From contig NVXR01000015.1 in NCBI GenBank assembly GCA_002733995.1, forward strand, positions 1 to 64,000: a DNA stretch of 64,000 bases, given 5' to 3'. A program made the translations under genes and the position numbers. The notes beneath the pieces were generated by a model. That model was not told the origin of the DNA. It saw nothing but the letters and a program-made list of their open reading frames with translations, and ran no database searches. This DNA comes from Desulfotalea sp. GTDB taxonomy: Bacteria; Desulfobacterota; Desulfobulbia; Desulfobulbales; Desulfocapsaceae. Positions 47,385 through 57,493 of the stretch are shown here, piece after piece; position 1 is the first letter of the stretch; each line of letters begins with the position of its first letter.

Positions 47385-48302
47385 ATGAATTCTATATCTC
47401 TTCCCCCACGCCTTGCAACTCTGCACGAGTTGTATCTTCACTATATCATCTCCGAGAGGAGACTTGCAGAAAACAGTATTGCGGCATATTCTGCTGATAT
47501 TATCTTTTTTCTGAGATATCTGATATCCCAAAACAAAAGAAGCCTCAATACAATCGACGTCGCTGCCATCCATGGCTTCCTTGAATATTGCAGGAGCGTC
47601 AAAAGCGTCTCCCATCGCACAAATGCACGGCGTATTTCAGCTTTAAAATCGTTCTTCGGCTTCCTTCTCCAGGAAAAACATGTGAGCCACAACCCATTTG
47701 CGGTAATAGACTTACCACGTAGTGGCCAAAAACTACCACAGGCATTAAGTCAAACCGAGGTTAAATCCCTACTCACCCCCCCAAATAGCCAAAATCCCAT
47801 TAGCACAAGAGACAATACAATGCTTGTTTTGCTCTACTCAACAGGCCTGAGAGTCTCTGAACTAGTGACACTGCCTATTTCGGCCTGTAACATGAGTGCT
47901 GGATTTATCCGAGTAATCGGCAAAGGCAACAAGGAACGACTTATCCCTTTTGGCCAACAGGCAAAAGAGAAAATTGAGAACTACACGAAAACAGCCAGGC
48001 CCTTTATCCTCAAGAATAAACGAAGTAACTATCTCTTTGTAACGAACCGGGGCTCCTGTATGACCAGACTCAGGTTCTGGCAGATCGTCAAAAAGACCAC
48101 AATTGCAGCGGGTATCGACAAGAAAATCTCACCACACATGCTACGTCACTCATTTGCAACCCACCTCCTCAGCCATGGTGCGGATCTCAGAGCAGTGCAA
48201 ATGATGCTAGGCCATTCCGATATTGCCACGACGCAGATCTATACCCACATAGACCAGGAACGCCTCAAAAGCATTCATAAACAATTTCACCCCAGAGGCT
48301 AG
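47385..48302 (+). CDS. Tyrosine recombinase XerC/XerD
   Basis: SAM-like N-terminal core domain; STGLRVSELVTL (R), HMLRHSFATHLLSHGADLRAVQMMLGHSDIATTQIYTHI (H-x-x-R, H, Y). Confidence 0.92.
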   Translation: MNSISLPPRLATLHELYLHYIISERRLAENSIAAYSADIIFFLRYLISQNKRSLNTIDVAAIHGFLEYCRSVKSVSHRTNARRISALKSFFGFLLQEKHVSHNPFAVIDLPRSGQKLPQALSQTEVKSLLTPPNSQNPISTRDNTMLVLLYSTGLRVSELVTLPISACNMSAGFIRVIGKGNKERLIPFGQQAKEKIENYTKTARPFILKNKRSNYLFVTNRGSCMTRLRFWQIVKKTTIAAGIDKKISPHMLRHSFATHLLSHGADLRAVQMMLGHSDIATTQIYTHIDQERLKSIHKQFHPRG

Positions 48303-48559
48303 TTTACGCCCAAAATATCCAGCAGCATATTTTACAGACTATTATCCATTACGTCTTAACGTTATCTGCACACAAAGAGTAATCAGCCCCAACAGACAAA
48401 GCCCGAGGGATTCGAACATATAATTAGAGGAAGAGAGGCTTTCATACTTTACAAAAGACAGGCAAGAATCTATCCTACTAATATCACATATCTTTCGCCT
48501 GACTTAAACGGGCACGACCAATGACTATTACCAACTATTAAGGACTTATTCCCCTTCCC

Positions 48560-51223
48560 ATGCGTCTTATCACTACCCATCAAAATGCGGATTTCGACGG
48601 ACTAGCATCGATGATTGCCGCCCAGAAGCTCTATCCAGATGCAGTACTGGCATTCCCCGGTTCACAGGAAAAAAATGTCAGAGACTTCATCTCCCAAAAT
48701 CTGTTGTATTCCTATGAATTTTTGAAATTTAAGGATATTGAGCCAGCAAAGGTGGAGACACTGATCCTGGTCGACACCAGAGATTCCAAGCGTATTGGTG
48801 GTTTTAAAAGTTGCCTGCACAATAGGTCTATTTCAATCCACATATATGACCACCACCCCCTAAACGGTGGTGATATCAAGGGCGACCTTGAAGCCATCGA
48901 AGATTACGGCTCAACCACCACTCTACTTGTCAAAGAGATCAAGAAAAGAAATATTTCTCTGACCCAGGCAGAGGCGACCTTGTTTGCCCTTGGTATTTAT
49001 GAAGATACCGGTTCACTGACTCATTTAACAACAACACCAAGCGATCTAACAGCTGCAGCCTGGCTTCTCGAACAGGGAGCCCAGCTTGATCAGGTGGCGC
49101 AGTTCATCAGTCACGAGCTCACCTCCAAACAGATCAGTATCCTCCATGAACTGTTGCAAAATGCAAAAAAATACATAATCCAAGATATTCCTGTTGTGGT
49201 AATAACTCACTCTATCAATGAATATGTTGATGAATTTTCTCTTATTGTCCGGCGTTTCATGGCAATGGAAAACCTCAATGTACTCTTTGCAGTTATCTCG
49301 ATGGGAGGCCGAATCTACCTTATTGCCAGAAGCCGAATAGCCGAAGTCAACGTGGGTGTGATCGCCAGGGATCTTGGCGGAGGCGGGCACGCAAGCGCCG
49401 CTTCAGCAACCCTGAAGGACATGACCCTCATCGAGTCCCAGGAAAAGTTAATCCATACCCTGCACAGGCATATTCGTCCCCAGCCCATCGCCTCTGAAAT
49501 GTTGTCTACCCCTGTCATTACCATTACCCCGTCAACCTCAATAAGTGAGACCAAACAAATTCTCACCAGGTACAACATTACAGCGGCCCCCATACAACAA
49601 CGGCCTAAAAAGAACCAACCACTCCCCCCCGTTGATGGAATTATCACCCTACGAATCGTCGAAAAAGCGGCCCACCATAATCTTGGCCACAGACCGGTGA
49701 GTGATTACATGACAAGTGAGGTCTTGACACTACCCATTTGGGCCACCCTTGCAGACATCCAGGAACTGATCATCGAAAACCGGCAACGCCTCATTCCTAT
49801 TATGGATGGCGACCACCTTGCTGGGGTCATAACCAGAACTGACCTACTTAATCGACTGGTTAACGACCCGGCCCACCTCCCCAAAAACCTGCTGCATGAA
49901 TCTGATCACCCTTCTCTTGAGCGAACCAGAAACCTCAATTCTCTCATAGTCGATTCCCTGGACCGTGATACGATTCAGCTCTTACAAACCATCGGTGAGG
50001 TTGCGAGCAAAAATAATTTCAACGGTTTTGCCGTGGGCGGCTTTGTTCGTGATCTACTGTTAAAAAAACCAAATCTTGACCTAGATATCGTCATCGAAGG
50101 CGATGGCATGGCCTTTGCTAAGTCCCTTGCTCAACATCTGGGTGGCCGCTACACAACCCATGAACGTTTTAAAACGGCAATGGTCCTGATGCCCAATGGC
50201 TTTAAGATTGATATCGCTACGGCCAGGCTCGAATATTATGAATACCCTGCGGCCATGCCAACGGTGGAGCTCTCTTCCATGAAGCTCGACTTGGGCCGAC
50301 GTGACTTTACCATCAACGCCATGGCCATTCAGCTCAACCCAGATCAATTTGGAACGCTTCTGGATTTCTTCAATAGCCAGAATGATCTCAAACAAAAAAT
50401 GATTAAGGTTCTCCATAACTTAAGCTTCGTTGAAGATCCTAGTAGAATCTTTAGGGCCATTCGCTTTGAGGCCCGTATGGACTTCAAAATTTCACCACAC
50501 ACCAAGCGACTTATCACCAATGCTGTATCCATGGAATTGTTTGGTAAGACAAATGACACACGTTTCTTGTCTGAGCTCAAATACATTCTTTCCGAGGCTA
50601 ATCCACTTCCGGCCCTGAAAAGACTCTCAGACTTTGACCTGTTCCAATTTCTTTGGCCGGACCTCCGACCACACTACAATATGGACAGGCGGCTCTCCCA
50701 TATCCTCAACCAAGCTCAATTTGCAATTTCCTGGTATGAGCTATTATACCTAGAAGAGGACTGCAAAAACTGGATGGTCTACCTCCTCGCAATTATGTCG
50801 CGATCAGGTGTCAATCAACTCTCAGAATTCTGCCTGCGCTTTGAAGAAAGTAGCAAAGAGACAACCTTTCTCCTTGAGCAAAAAGAACGCGTTGACGCCA
50901 AGATTCAAATCTTTGCCCGTAACGCCTCCATGCGACCAAGCCAAATTGTCACCCATTTTATAGATATAGAGATTGAAGGTTTATTGTATATGATGGCAAT
51001 AGCCAGAAAGAATCATGTCAAAAAAGCAATCTCTCTCTATGTCACTACCCTGCGTCATATTGAGCCAGAATTAAGCGGCAGAGAATTGATAAAGATGGGC
51101 TATAAACCAGGCCCTCAGTTCCGAGAGATCCTCACCTTTCTTAAACACGCAAAACTTGACGCACTCACAAAAACAACAGAGGACGAGATAGTACTATTGC
51201 AACAAAAATACCCACAAACATGA
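48560..51223 (+). CDS. DHH phosphoesterase - CBS - poly(A) polymerase/tRNA nucleotidyltransferase fusion
   Basis: ITTHQNADFDGLASMIAA (DHH), DHHPLNGG, GGGGHASAAS (DHHA1), CBS repeats (VSDYMTSEVLTLPIWATL), NGFAVGGFVRDLLLKKPNLDLDIVIEGDG and RRDFTINAMAI, EDPSRIFRAIRFEARM. Confidence 0.92.
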   Translation: MRLITTHQNADFDGLASMIAAQKLYPDAVLAFPGSQEKNVRDFISQNLLYSYEFLKFKDIEPAKVETLILVDTRDSKRIGGFKSCLHNRSISIHIYDHHPLNGGDIKGDLEAIEDYGSTTTLLVKEIKKRNISLTQAEATLFALGIYEDTGSLTHLTTTPSDLTAAAWLLEQGAQLDQVAQFISHELTSKQISILHELLQNAKKYIIQDIPVVVITHSINEYVDEFSLIVRRFMAMENLNVLFAVISMGGRIYLIARSRIAEVNVGVIARDLGGGGHASAASATLKDMTLIESQEKLIHTLHRHIRPQPIASEMLSTPVITITPSTSISETKQILTRYNITAAPIQQRPKKNQPLPPVDGIITLRIVEKAAHHNLGHRPVSDYMTSEVLTLPIWATLADIQELIIENRQRLIPIMDGDHLAGVITRTDLLNRLVNDPAHLPKNLLHESDHPSLERTRNLNSLIVDSLDRDTIQLLQTIGEVASKNNFNGFAVGGFVRDLLLKKPNLDLDIVIEGDGMAFAKSLAQHLGGRYTTHERFKTAMVLMPNGFKIDIATARLEYYEYPAAMPTVELSSMKLDLGRRDFTINAMAIQLNPDQFGTLLDFFNSQNDLKQKMIKVLHNLSFVEDPSRIFRAIRFEARMDFKISPHTKRLITNAVSMELFGKTNDTRFLSELKYILSEANPLPALKRLSDFDLFQFLWPDLRPHYNMDRRLSHILNQAQFAISWYELLYLEEDCKNWMVYLLAIMSRSGVNQLSEFCLRFEESSKETTFLLEQKERVDAKIQIFARNASMRPSQIVTHFIDIEIEGLLYMMAIARKNHVKKAISLYVTTLRHIEPELSGRELIKMGYKPGPQFREILTFLKHAKLDALTKTTEDEIVLLQQKYPQT

Positions 51224-51393
51224 AGAGGAAATCATTAACCAGCCCCCCATAGCGAGGAGACAAACCGGTATTTGTTCCTTGGTTGTACCTTGAACTTTTA
51301 TGCTTCTCATTTCAAAATGATCGTCCTCTTTCCATTACAGGACTTGTGAAATAAGAATCTAACAGACCACCTTCACAACAATACAGACAACCC

Positions 51394-52026
51394 ATGAATC
51401 AATTTATATCCGAATTAATAATACTCGCGCCACCTCTGCTCATGGCCCTGACTTTCCACGAGTTTGCCCACGGTTATGTTGCCTATCGCCTTGGCGATCC
51501 CACCGCAAAGAATCTTGGCCGCTTGACTCTCAACCCGCTCAAGCACCTAGACCCAATTGGTACTATTGCCTTTTTCTTCATCAAATTTGGCTGGGCAAAA
51601 CCCGTACCTGTAAATCCCGGTTATTTCAAAGACCCAAAAAGGGATATGATATGGGTTGCCCTTGCCGGCCCAGCCACTAACCTCGTACTCGCTATCGCAA
51701 GCGCTGCAATGGCCAAGGGCTTATGGCTTGTTGCCTCCCAGCTCCCGTACTCCACAACTGCGGAGGCAATTCTTGTCCCTCTCAATGGTATGCTCATTGC
51801 CAGCGTATGGATCAACCTTGTATTATGCATATTCAACTTTCTCCCCATCCCACCGCTGGATGGAAGCCGTATTCTCATGGGACTTCTGCCCAATAGATTT
51901 GCTGCATCCTACAGACAGGTAGAGAAATTTGGCTTTGTCATTATTCTCGCTCTTGCCTTCACCGGTGTCTTATCAAAAGTGATCATGCCAGTGATAAGTT
52001 TTGCCAACCGCCTGCTACTTTCTTAA
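51394..52026 (+). CDS. Site-2 protease family (M50) membrane protein
   Basis: LLMALTFHEFAHGYVAYRLGDPTAKNLGRLTLNPLKHLDPIGTI (HExxH-like HEFAH), FNFLPIPPLDGSRIL. Confidence 0.9.
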   Translation: MNQFISELIILAPPLLMALTFHEFAHGYVAYRLGDPTAKNLGRLTLNPLKHLDPIGTIAFFFIKFGWAKPVPVNPGYFKDPKRDMIWVALAGPATNLVLAIASAAMAKGLWLVASQLPYSTTAEAILVPLNGMLIASVWINLVLCIFNFLPIPPLDGSRILMGLLPNRFAASYRQVEKFGFVIILALAFTGVLSKVIMPVISFANRLLLS

Positions 52027-52164
52027 GATTTTTTAAACCTATAAAATATCAACACCTTGCATACTCAACATGGCTAATTTTCGTCCTCAGAAACCGGTTC
52101 TCCCCAAAGATAAGGCAGATATTGTTGACCTTTTAACCCCACTCATGTAGGTTAGGCCACGATT

Positions 52165-52262
52165 GTATGAAGCCTGGGGGAGTCTACGGACTGAGAGCTC
52201 TTAATTGAGCGACCCTTTGAACCTGATCCGGTTGATACCGGCGTAGGGAACGGACTCGTTGA
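52165..52262 (+). ncRNA. TPP (THI-box) riboswitch upstream of thiC
   Basis: GGGGGAGTC...CTGAGAGCTC...GACCCTTTGAACCTGATCCGGTTGATACCGGCGTAGGGAACGGA; canonical THI-box. Confidence 0.95.
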
Positions 52263-52323
52263 ATTATTACCATTTTTCTCGAAATCCGATCCCTACTTTT
52301 CACCTATAAGGAGATCGAATTTA

Positions 52324-53622
52324 ATGAAGACTCAAATGGAGTATGCCCGCGAGGGAATAATAACCAAAAAGATGCAACAGGCAGCAGACGACGCCTGTAT
52401 CCCCGCCGCACTTCTTAGAGACAAAATTGCTCTTGGAACTGCTATCATTTGTCACAATAATCGTCATATCAATGGTACTCCTCTCGCCGTTGGTGAGGGC
52501 ATCAAAACTCGCGTTAACGCAAATATTGGCACCAGTAAAGACGACACAAGTATTGATAACGAGCTAGAAAAAGCCCGGGTTGCTGTCGCCGCCGGTGCTG
52601 ACGCTTTGATGGATCTGTCCACAGGTGGACCGATCGATGAAATTCGTGCTGCAATAATTAAACAAACCAACATCTGTATTGGCTCCGTGCCCCTCTATCA
52701 AGCCGCCTGCGACACCGTCGTTAAAAAAGGCAAGGCCATTGTTGACATGACCGTTGATGAAATCTTTGATGGGGTCAAAAAACATCTCGATGATGGCGTT
52801 GACTTTATCACCGTCCACTGTGGTGTAACCCGCAAGGCGCTTGAGATAATGGACCAGGAAGGACGACTCATGGAAGTAGTCTCCAGAGGTGGCAGCTTCA
52901 CCTGTGCCTGGATGGAACATAACAATGCAGAGAACCCTCTGTACGAGTATTTCGACAGATTGCTCGAACTGATAAAACCCTACGATGCAACCCTCTCTCT
53001 AGGCGACGGATTTCGCCCAGGCGCTATAACCGATGCCACAGACAGAGCACAAATCTATGAGCTAACAACTCTAGGCGAGTTGACCCAGAGGGCATGGGCC
53101 CAAGGAATCCAGGTAATGATAGAAGGCCCTGGCCACGTACCTCTTGACCAGATCAAAACCAATATGCAACTCCAAAAGCGGCTCTGTCATGGGGCTCCAT
53201 TCTATGTTCTAGGACCATTGGTGACTGATATCGCACCAGGTTACGACCATATTACCAGTGCCATCGGAGGTGCCATCGCGGCAAGTTCAGGGGCTGATTT
53301 TCTCTGCTATGTAACCCCCAGCGAGCACCTCTGTCTGCCTAACGCCCAGGACGTGCATGACGGAGTCATGGCCACTAGAATCGCTGCCCATGCCGCTGAT
53401 ATTGTGAAAAAGATACCGGGAGCTGCAGAAAGAGATTTTGCTATATCAAAAGCAAGAAAAGAACTCGACTGGGAAAAGCAATATGAACTTGCCATCGACC
53501 CGGCCCTTGCCCGAAAACGCAGAGGCGCAACAGAAGGAACAACCGATAAACACGGTGCCTGTACCATGTGTGGTGAACTTTGTGCCTACAAGGTGATGAA
53601 CGAACGTAAAAAGTCGGCTTAA
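52324..53622 (+). CDS. thiC: Phosphomethylpyrimidine synthase ThiC
   Basis: MEYAREGIITKKMQQ, VNANIGTS, ALMDLSTGG, SLGDGFRPGAI, EGPGHVPLDQI, CTMCGELCAYKVM radical-SAM C-terminal motif. Confidence 0.97.
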   Translation: MKTQMEYAREGIITKKMQQAADDACIPAALLRDKIALGTAIICHNNRHINGTPLAVGEGIKTRVNANIGTSKDDTSIDNELEKARVAVAAGADALMDLSTGGPIDEIRAAIIKQTNICIGSVPLYQAACDTVVKKGKAIVDMTVDEIFDGVKKHLDDGVDFITVHCGVTRKALEIMDQEGRLMEVVSRGGSFTCAWMEHNNAENPLYEYFDRLLELIKPYDATLSLGDGFRPGAITDATDRAQIYELTTLGELTQRAWAQGIQVMIEGPGHVPLDQIKTNMQLQKRLCHGAPFYVLGPLVTDIAPGYDHITSAIGGAIAASSGADFLCYVTPSEHLCLPNAQDVHDGVMATRIAAHAADIVKKIPGAAERDFAISKARKELDWEKQYELAIDPALARKRRGATEGTTDKHGACTMCGELCAYKVMNERKKSA

Positions 53623-53628
53623 CATGAT

Positions 53629-53667
53629 GAAGAGGAGCCGCCTGATTCTTTTGGGCGGCTCTTCTTA
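53629..53667 (+). terminator. Rho-independent terminator after thiC
   Basis: GAGCCGCC-tgattcttttg-GGCGGCTC followed by TTCTT; additional flanking pairing. Confidence 0.6.
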
Positions 53668-53722
53668 CTCGTGTCTCGGCCCGGCCCTTATAACTCCTCT
53701 AGGTCATCCTCAGATGCCCCCC

Positions 53723-54613
53723 CTACAGAACCTTTTTTCTCTTCATATATCGCTGCAACAAATGTTCCCCCATGAAGAGGAGCAAACCACACCAAACCAT
53801 AGCAAACCCCACAAGCCGAGCCAGTGGAAAATCTTCTTGATAGATATAAACCCCAATTATAAGATTAATACTTGGGGCAATATACTGCATAAGACCAAGG
53901 GTAGATAAGGGGATCCTTTTTGCCGCATAGCCAAAAAGAAGTAAGGGGATCGTAGTAACGACACCTGCACCAACGAGCAACAATGAATAGCTCACACCAA
54001 TCTTCCCAAAAGAAGCATGTCCTGTCACGGCAAGGACAAAAAGAACCACTGCCGCGGGCACAAACAATATTCCGGTTTCCAAACACAGTGCATCAAGAGA
54101 ACCAAGATCATTTTTCTTATGAATGAGCCCGTAAACAGCAAAACAAAGCGCCAAAACTACAGCAATCCAGGGAAATTCTCCATAAAAAATAGTGAGATAC
54201 AACACACCCAGAAAAGCAAAAACCAGAGCAAGCCATTGCAAGGGACGCATCTTCTCACCAAAAAAGATCACCCCGAAAAGCACATTTATAAGTGGATTAA
54301 TAAAATAGCCAAGGCTTGCCTCTACGATATAACCTGCATTAACAGCCCAGATATACAACAACCAGTTAACGGCCAGTAACACCCCGGTAATTGTGTAGGT
54401 CACAAGATATCTACGCACCTTCATGGCTGCACGAAATCTTTTCATTCCACCCGTCAACTGCACCAGCCCTAGGGTCACCAACAGTGACCAAAACATACGA
54501 TGACACAGTATTTCATACGCAGGCACCTGGCCCAAAGTCTTCCAGTAGGCGGGTAAGACCCCCCAGAGTGCAAAAGCACCGGCTGAGGCAATAATTCCAT
54601 TAACGTTCTTCAT
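53723..54613 (-). CDS. rarD: EamA/RarD family transporter
   Basis: AFALWGVLPAYWKTLGQVPAYEILCHRMFWSLLV, VNAGYIVEASLGYFINPLINVLFGVIFFGEKMRPLQWLA, LGLMQYIAPSINLIIGVYIYQEDF. Confidence 0.9.
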   Translation of the reverse strand: MKNVNGIIASAGAFALWGVLPAYWKTLGQVPAYEILCHRMFWSLLVTLGLVQLTGGMKRFRAAMKVRRYLVTYTITGVLLAVNWLLYIWAVNAGYIVEASLGYFINPLINVLFGVIFFGEKMRPLQWLALVFAFLGVLYLTIFYGEFPWIAVVLALCFAVYGLIHKKNDLGSLDALCLETGILFVPAAVVLFVLAVTGHASFGKIGVSYSLLLVGAGVVTTIPLLLFGYAAKRIPLSTLGLMQYIAPSINLIIGVYIYQEDFPLARLVGFAMVWCGLLLFMGEHLLQRYMKRKKVL

Positions 54614-54936
54614 AATCAGTCATCCCATCTAAGAATCGGTCCCAGAATTGGAGATTTGCTTTAAATTAAGGTTCTTCAATAAAACAAACACAGCCATATA
54701 TTTAATTTTGCGATTATTTTTAGATTAAAACAACATAGTGTTTGGCCAAAAGGATTATCGAGCAGCCTCCTCATGACCTTCATTAACATAATCAATATGT
54801 TGTTACTGTACAGCGAAGCATCAAAGCCATTTTTTTTAAAAGGCATAAAAGTATACGAGTGCCCTTGGCAAGAAGCCCGGTGAACTGAGTTTTAGAGGCG
54901 AAGACATAGTTAGGTAAAATCTCCAGCCCCCCAGTC

Positions 54937-56973
54937 TTAATGCTCCAGAGCAATCAGGGTCACCAGGGATTCATTAAAGGTCGCACCACCACCCATATCC
55001 GTCACCTTCTGGGAGGTGAGATCATTTATACCCCCGGCCCCCAGCCCTGGAGTCGTATCCGCGACAGCCCAGTACAATCCCTCTGCAACAACAAGCCCTT
55101 GCTGGGTGTCAGTACTCACCTTTACCTTTCTCTTGCTACGACCACGGTTATTTGCAAGTACAACCATTGCTCCATCTTGCACCCTGAAACGAGCGGCATC
55201 TTCTGGATGCACAATAACAGAACCGACTTCTCCCGCATATTTCTCACCAAAAGTACTGTTGAGTAAGTCCGCATGGGGTGGTGTGATCAGCTGCAGGGGA
55301 AATCTTGCCAGAAGATCCGGGTCCATAAACTCCCCCGCCGAGAGGAGACAGGTTGTGACCGGATCAGGACTCCCATCTACAACTGAGAAGAGAAACTTGC
55401 TGTCAAAACCATGAGTAACATCACCACCTGCACGGCTTCTACTGGAGTGAATCAAAAGACCATCCATAATTTCTGCAACTGTAACCGTTTCGGGCACACC
55501 CTCCATGGAGGCGAGATATTCCCTCAGTCTATCTCTACATGTTTCCTGAAATACGTCGTCGTTAAAACCACATTGCAGTGCCAACTCTTGGAAAAAATCA
55601 AAATTACTCTTCGCCTCCCCCATCGGCTCTACAACGGCACGGGCAACTCCCATATAAAAATGCCCATAGCCGGTATACACATCCATATTCTCTAAAAATG
55701 TCGTTGCAGGAAGAAGGACATCCGCATATTTGGCGGTGGGAGTCATTACCTGTTCATGGACTATCGTAAAAAGATCCTCTCGCAAAAGCCCAAAACGAAC
55801 CGAACTACTGTCTGGATTTACCGAGGCCGGATTACTATTGTACACAACAAGGGCCTTCAGCGGCCTTTCCATCCCGGTTAAAGCGTAACCCAGATGGATC
55901 ATATTAATTGAACGCCTAGATTCCGTGCGCAGGGATTCTCTTGTGAGTATCTCGCTATCCCCCTTAAAGGCACTGGTACACAGCAGCACCCCACGCCCAG
56001 GCCCGCCTGCAAAAAGCCCAAGGGCTGCGGCAAGAGAAGATATAGCACGTACACTCATTGCCCCTCTGCTGTTTCTGGATAAGCCTATACCTATGCGAAT
56101 AAACGTTTTGGGCCTGTTGGAAATCTCTTGGCTAAGGGCTCTGATGCTTGTTTCGCCCACCCCGCTATCCTCAACAATTTTTGACCAGGTGAGACTCTCC
56201 ACATAGCTTTGCAGACCAGAAAAGCCTTGGCTATGATCCCTAATAAATGAATGATCAACACGACCATCTTCGAGCAGTACTTTCAAAACCCCAAGGGCAA
56301 GGGCGCTATCTCCGCCAACCTTAATAGGGATATAAGAATCAGCCGAGTACGCTGTTTGATTGCGGTATGGATCAATGACAATAAGACGAGCGCCTTTTTT
56401 TTTGGCCTTTGCTACATATTGCCAAAAATGGATATTGCTCACCTTAACGTTTATGCCCCAGATAATGATTAGTTCCGCATCCACAGCATTCTCAGGCGGA
56501 CAACCGGCCATCTGGCCACACTGTTTCTTCCAGCCAGCACCAGAGGCCGCGGAACAAATAGTCTGCCCCAGCTGGGCCGTTCCAAGTTTATTAAAAAATG
56601 GATATCCAGCAAAGCGGTTAATTGCCCCCATATTTCCCCCGTAGGAATAAGGAAGAATTGACTCCCCGCCGTACTCCTTCTTCACCTTTAGCAAACGCTC
56701 AGCGCAGAGTTCTAAGGCCTCCTTCCAGCTTACCCGCCTAAATTTACCTTCACCCTTTTTCCCCACACGCACCTGGGGGTAAAGTATACGTTCTGAAGAA
56801 TAAAAACGGTCGAGATAGCCCCGCATTTTTCGACAGATAAACCCCTGCGTATAGGGGTGATCCTTATCCCCAGATAAAGAGACAATTTTACCATTGTCAA
56901 CAGAGGCAACAATTCCGCAGGTATCTGGGCAATCAAGGGGACAGAAACTTTTTACTGCTGTTCGTTTTTCCAT
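54937..56973 (-). CDS. Molybdopterin-dependent oxidoreductase (DMSO reductase family)
   Basis: FCPLDCPDTCGIVASVDNGKIVSLSGDKDHPYTQGFICRK (4Fe-4S motif), IIIWGINVKVSNIHFWQYV, IDPYRNQTAYSAD, C-terminal molydop_binding region; no Tat signal. Confidence 0.9.
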   Translation of the reverse strand: MEKRTAVKSFCPLDCPDTCGIVASVDNGKIVSLSGDKDHPYTQGFICRKMRGYLDRFYSSERILYPQVRVGKKGEGKFRRVSWKEALELCAERLLKVKKEYGGESILPYSYGGNMGAINRFAGYPFFNKLGTAQLGQTICSAASGAGWKKQCGQMAGCPPENAVDAELIIIWGINVKVSNIHFWQYVAKAKKKGARLIVIDPYRNQTAYSADSYIPIKVGGDSALALGVLKVLLEDGRVDHSFIRDHSQGFSGLQSYVESLTWSKIVEDSGVGETSIRALSQEISNRPKTFIRIGIGLSRNSRGAMSVRAISSLAAALGLFAGGPGRGVLLCTSAFKGDSEILTRESLRTESRRSINMIHLGYALTGMERPLKALVVYNSNPASVNPDSSSVRFGLLREDLFTIVHEQVMTPTAKYADVLLPATTFLENMDVYTGYGHFYMGVARAVVEPMGEAKSNFDFFQELALQCGFNDDVFQETCRDRLREYLASMEGVPETVTVAEIMDGLLIHSSRSRAGGDVTHGFDSKFLFSVVDGSPDPVTTCLLSAGEFMDPDLLARFPLQLITPPHADLLNSTFGEKYAGEVGSVIVHPEDAARFRVQDGAMVVLANNRGRSKRKVKVSTDTQQGLVVAEGLYWAVADTTPGLGAGGINDLTSQKVTDMGGGATFNESLVTLIALEH

Positions 56974-57378
56974 GCTTAGCTCTTTGCAAAGATGAAGACA
57001 TTTGTATCTGACGCTTATGGAAGAAGTACCGTTTTACCGCTTGGCCCGGTCCTCTCTTCTCAGAACAATATGTGAGGATTGGAAGAAACTTGCTGATTTT
57101 TTATGCACAAAAAAGAGACATCTACCTGATGGTAATAACTTATGTTGAAAACGGCTCTTAAAAAAAACAATACCTTTAGGAGCCCAGCAACCAGTAGACA
57201 ACCGAACCGAGCAGCGATCCACCTGACGGTTAGTTCAGCCAGAATATCTGATACCCACGCCAGCCTCTACTGAGACTGAGAGCAAGACGAAGGGGGCTGA
57301 TGTTCAGTTAGAGTCGGTGGCAAAACGAGGAAAAGAAAAAAAAAGGGGCAGGGGAGAACTTTGAATAATTATCGTTAC

Positions 57379-57407
57379 CCCCCGTACAAAAGATTGCTGT
57401 ACGGGGG
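57379..57407. terminator. Perfect hairpin between acyl-CoA synthetase and molybdopterin oxidoreductase genes
   Basis: CCCCCGTACA-aaagattgc-TGTACGGGGG. Confidence 0.45.
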
Positions 57408-57493
57408 TTCTTCAACGAATAGGCTGTAGCGATTTCACTTACTAAAAATCAGCATAACGTCGCTATCAGCTAAGGGACGGTTTGGGCAAGGAA

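Noticed and set aside
57001-57480. Possible missed gene or RNA in the 480-nt gap upstream of the molybdopterin oxidoreductase
   Set aside because: Only short ORFs without motifs and one hairpin; no tRNA- or riboswitch-like pattern recognised by eye.
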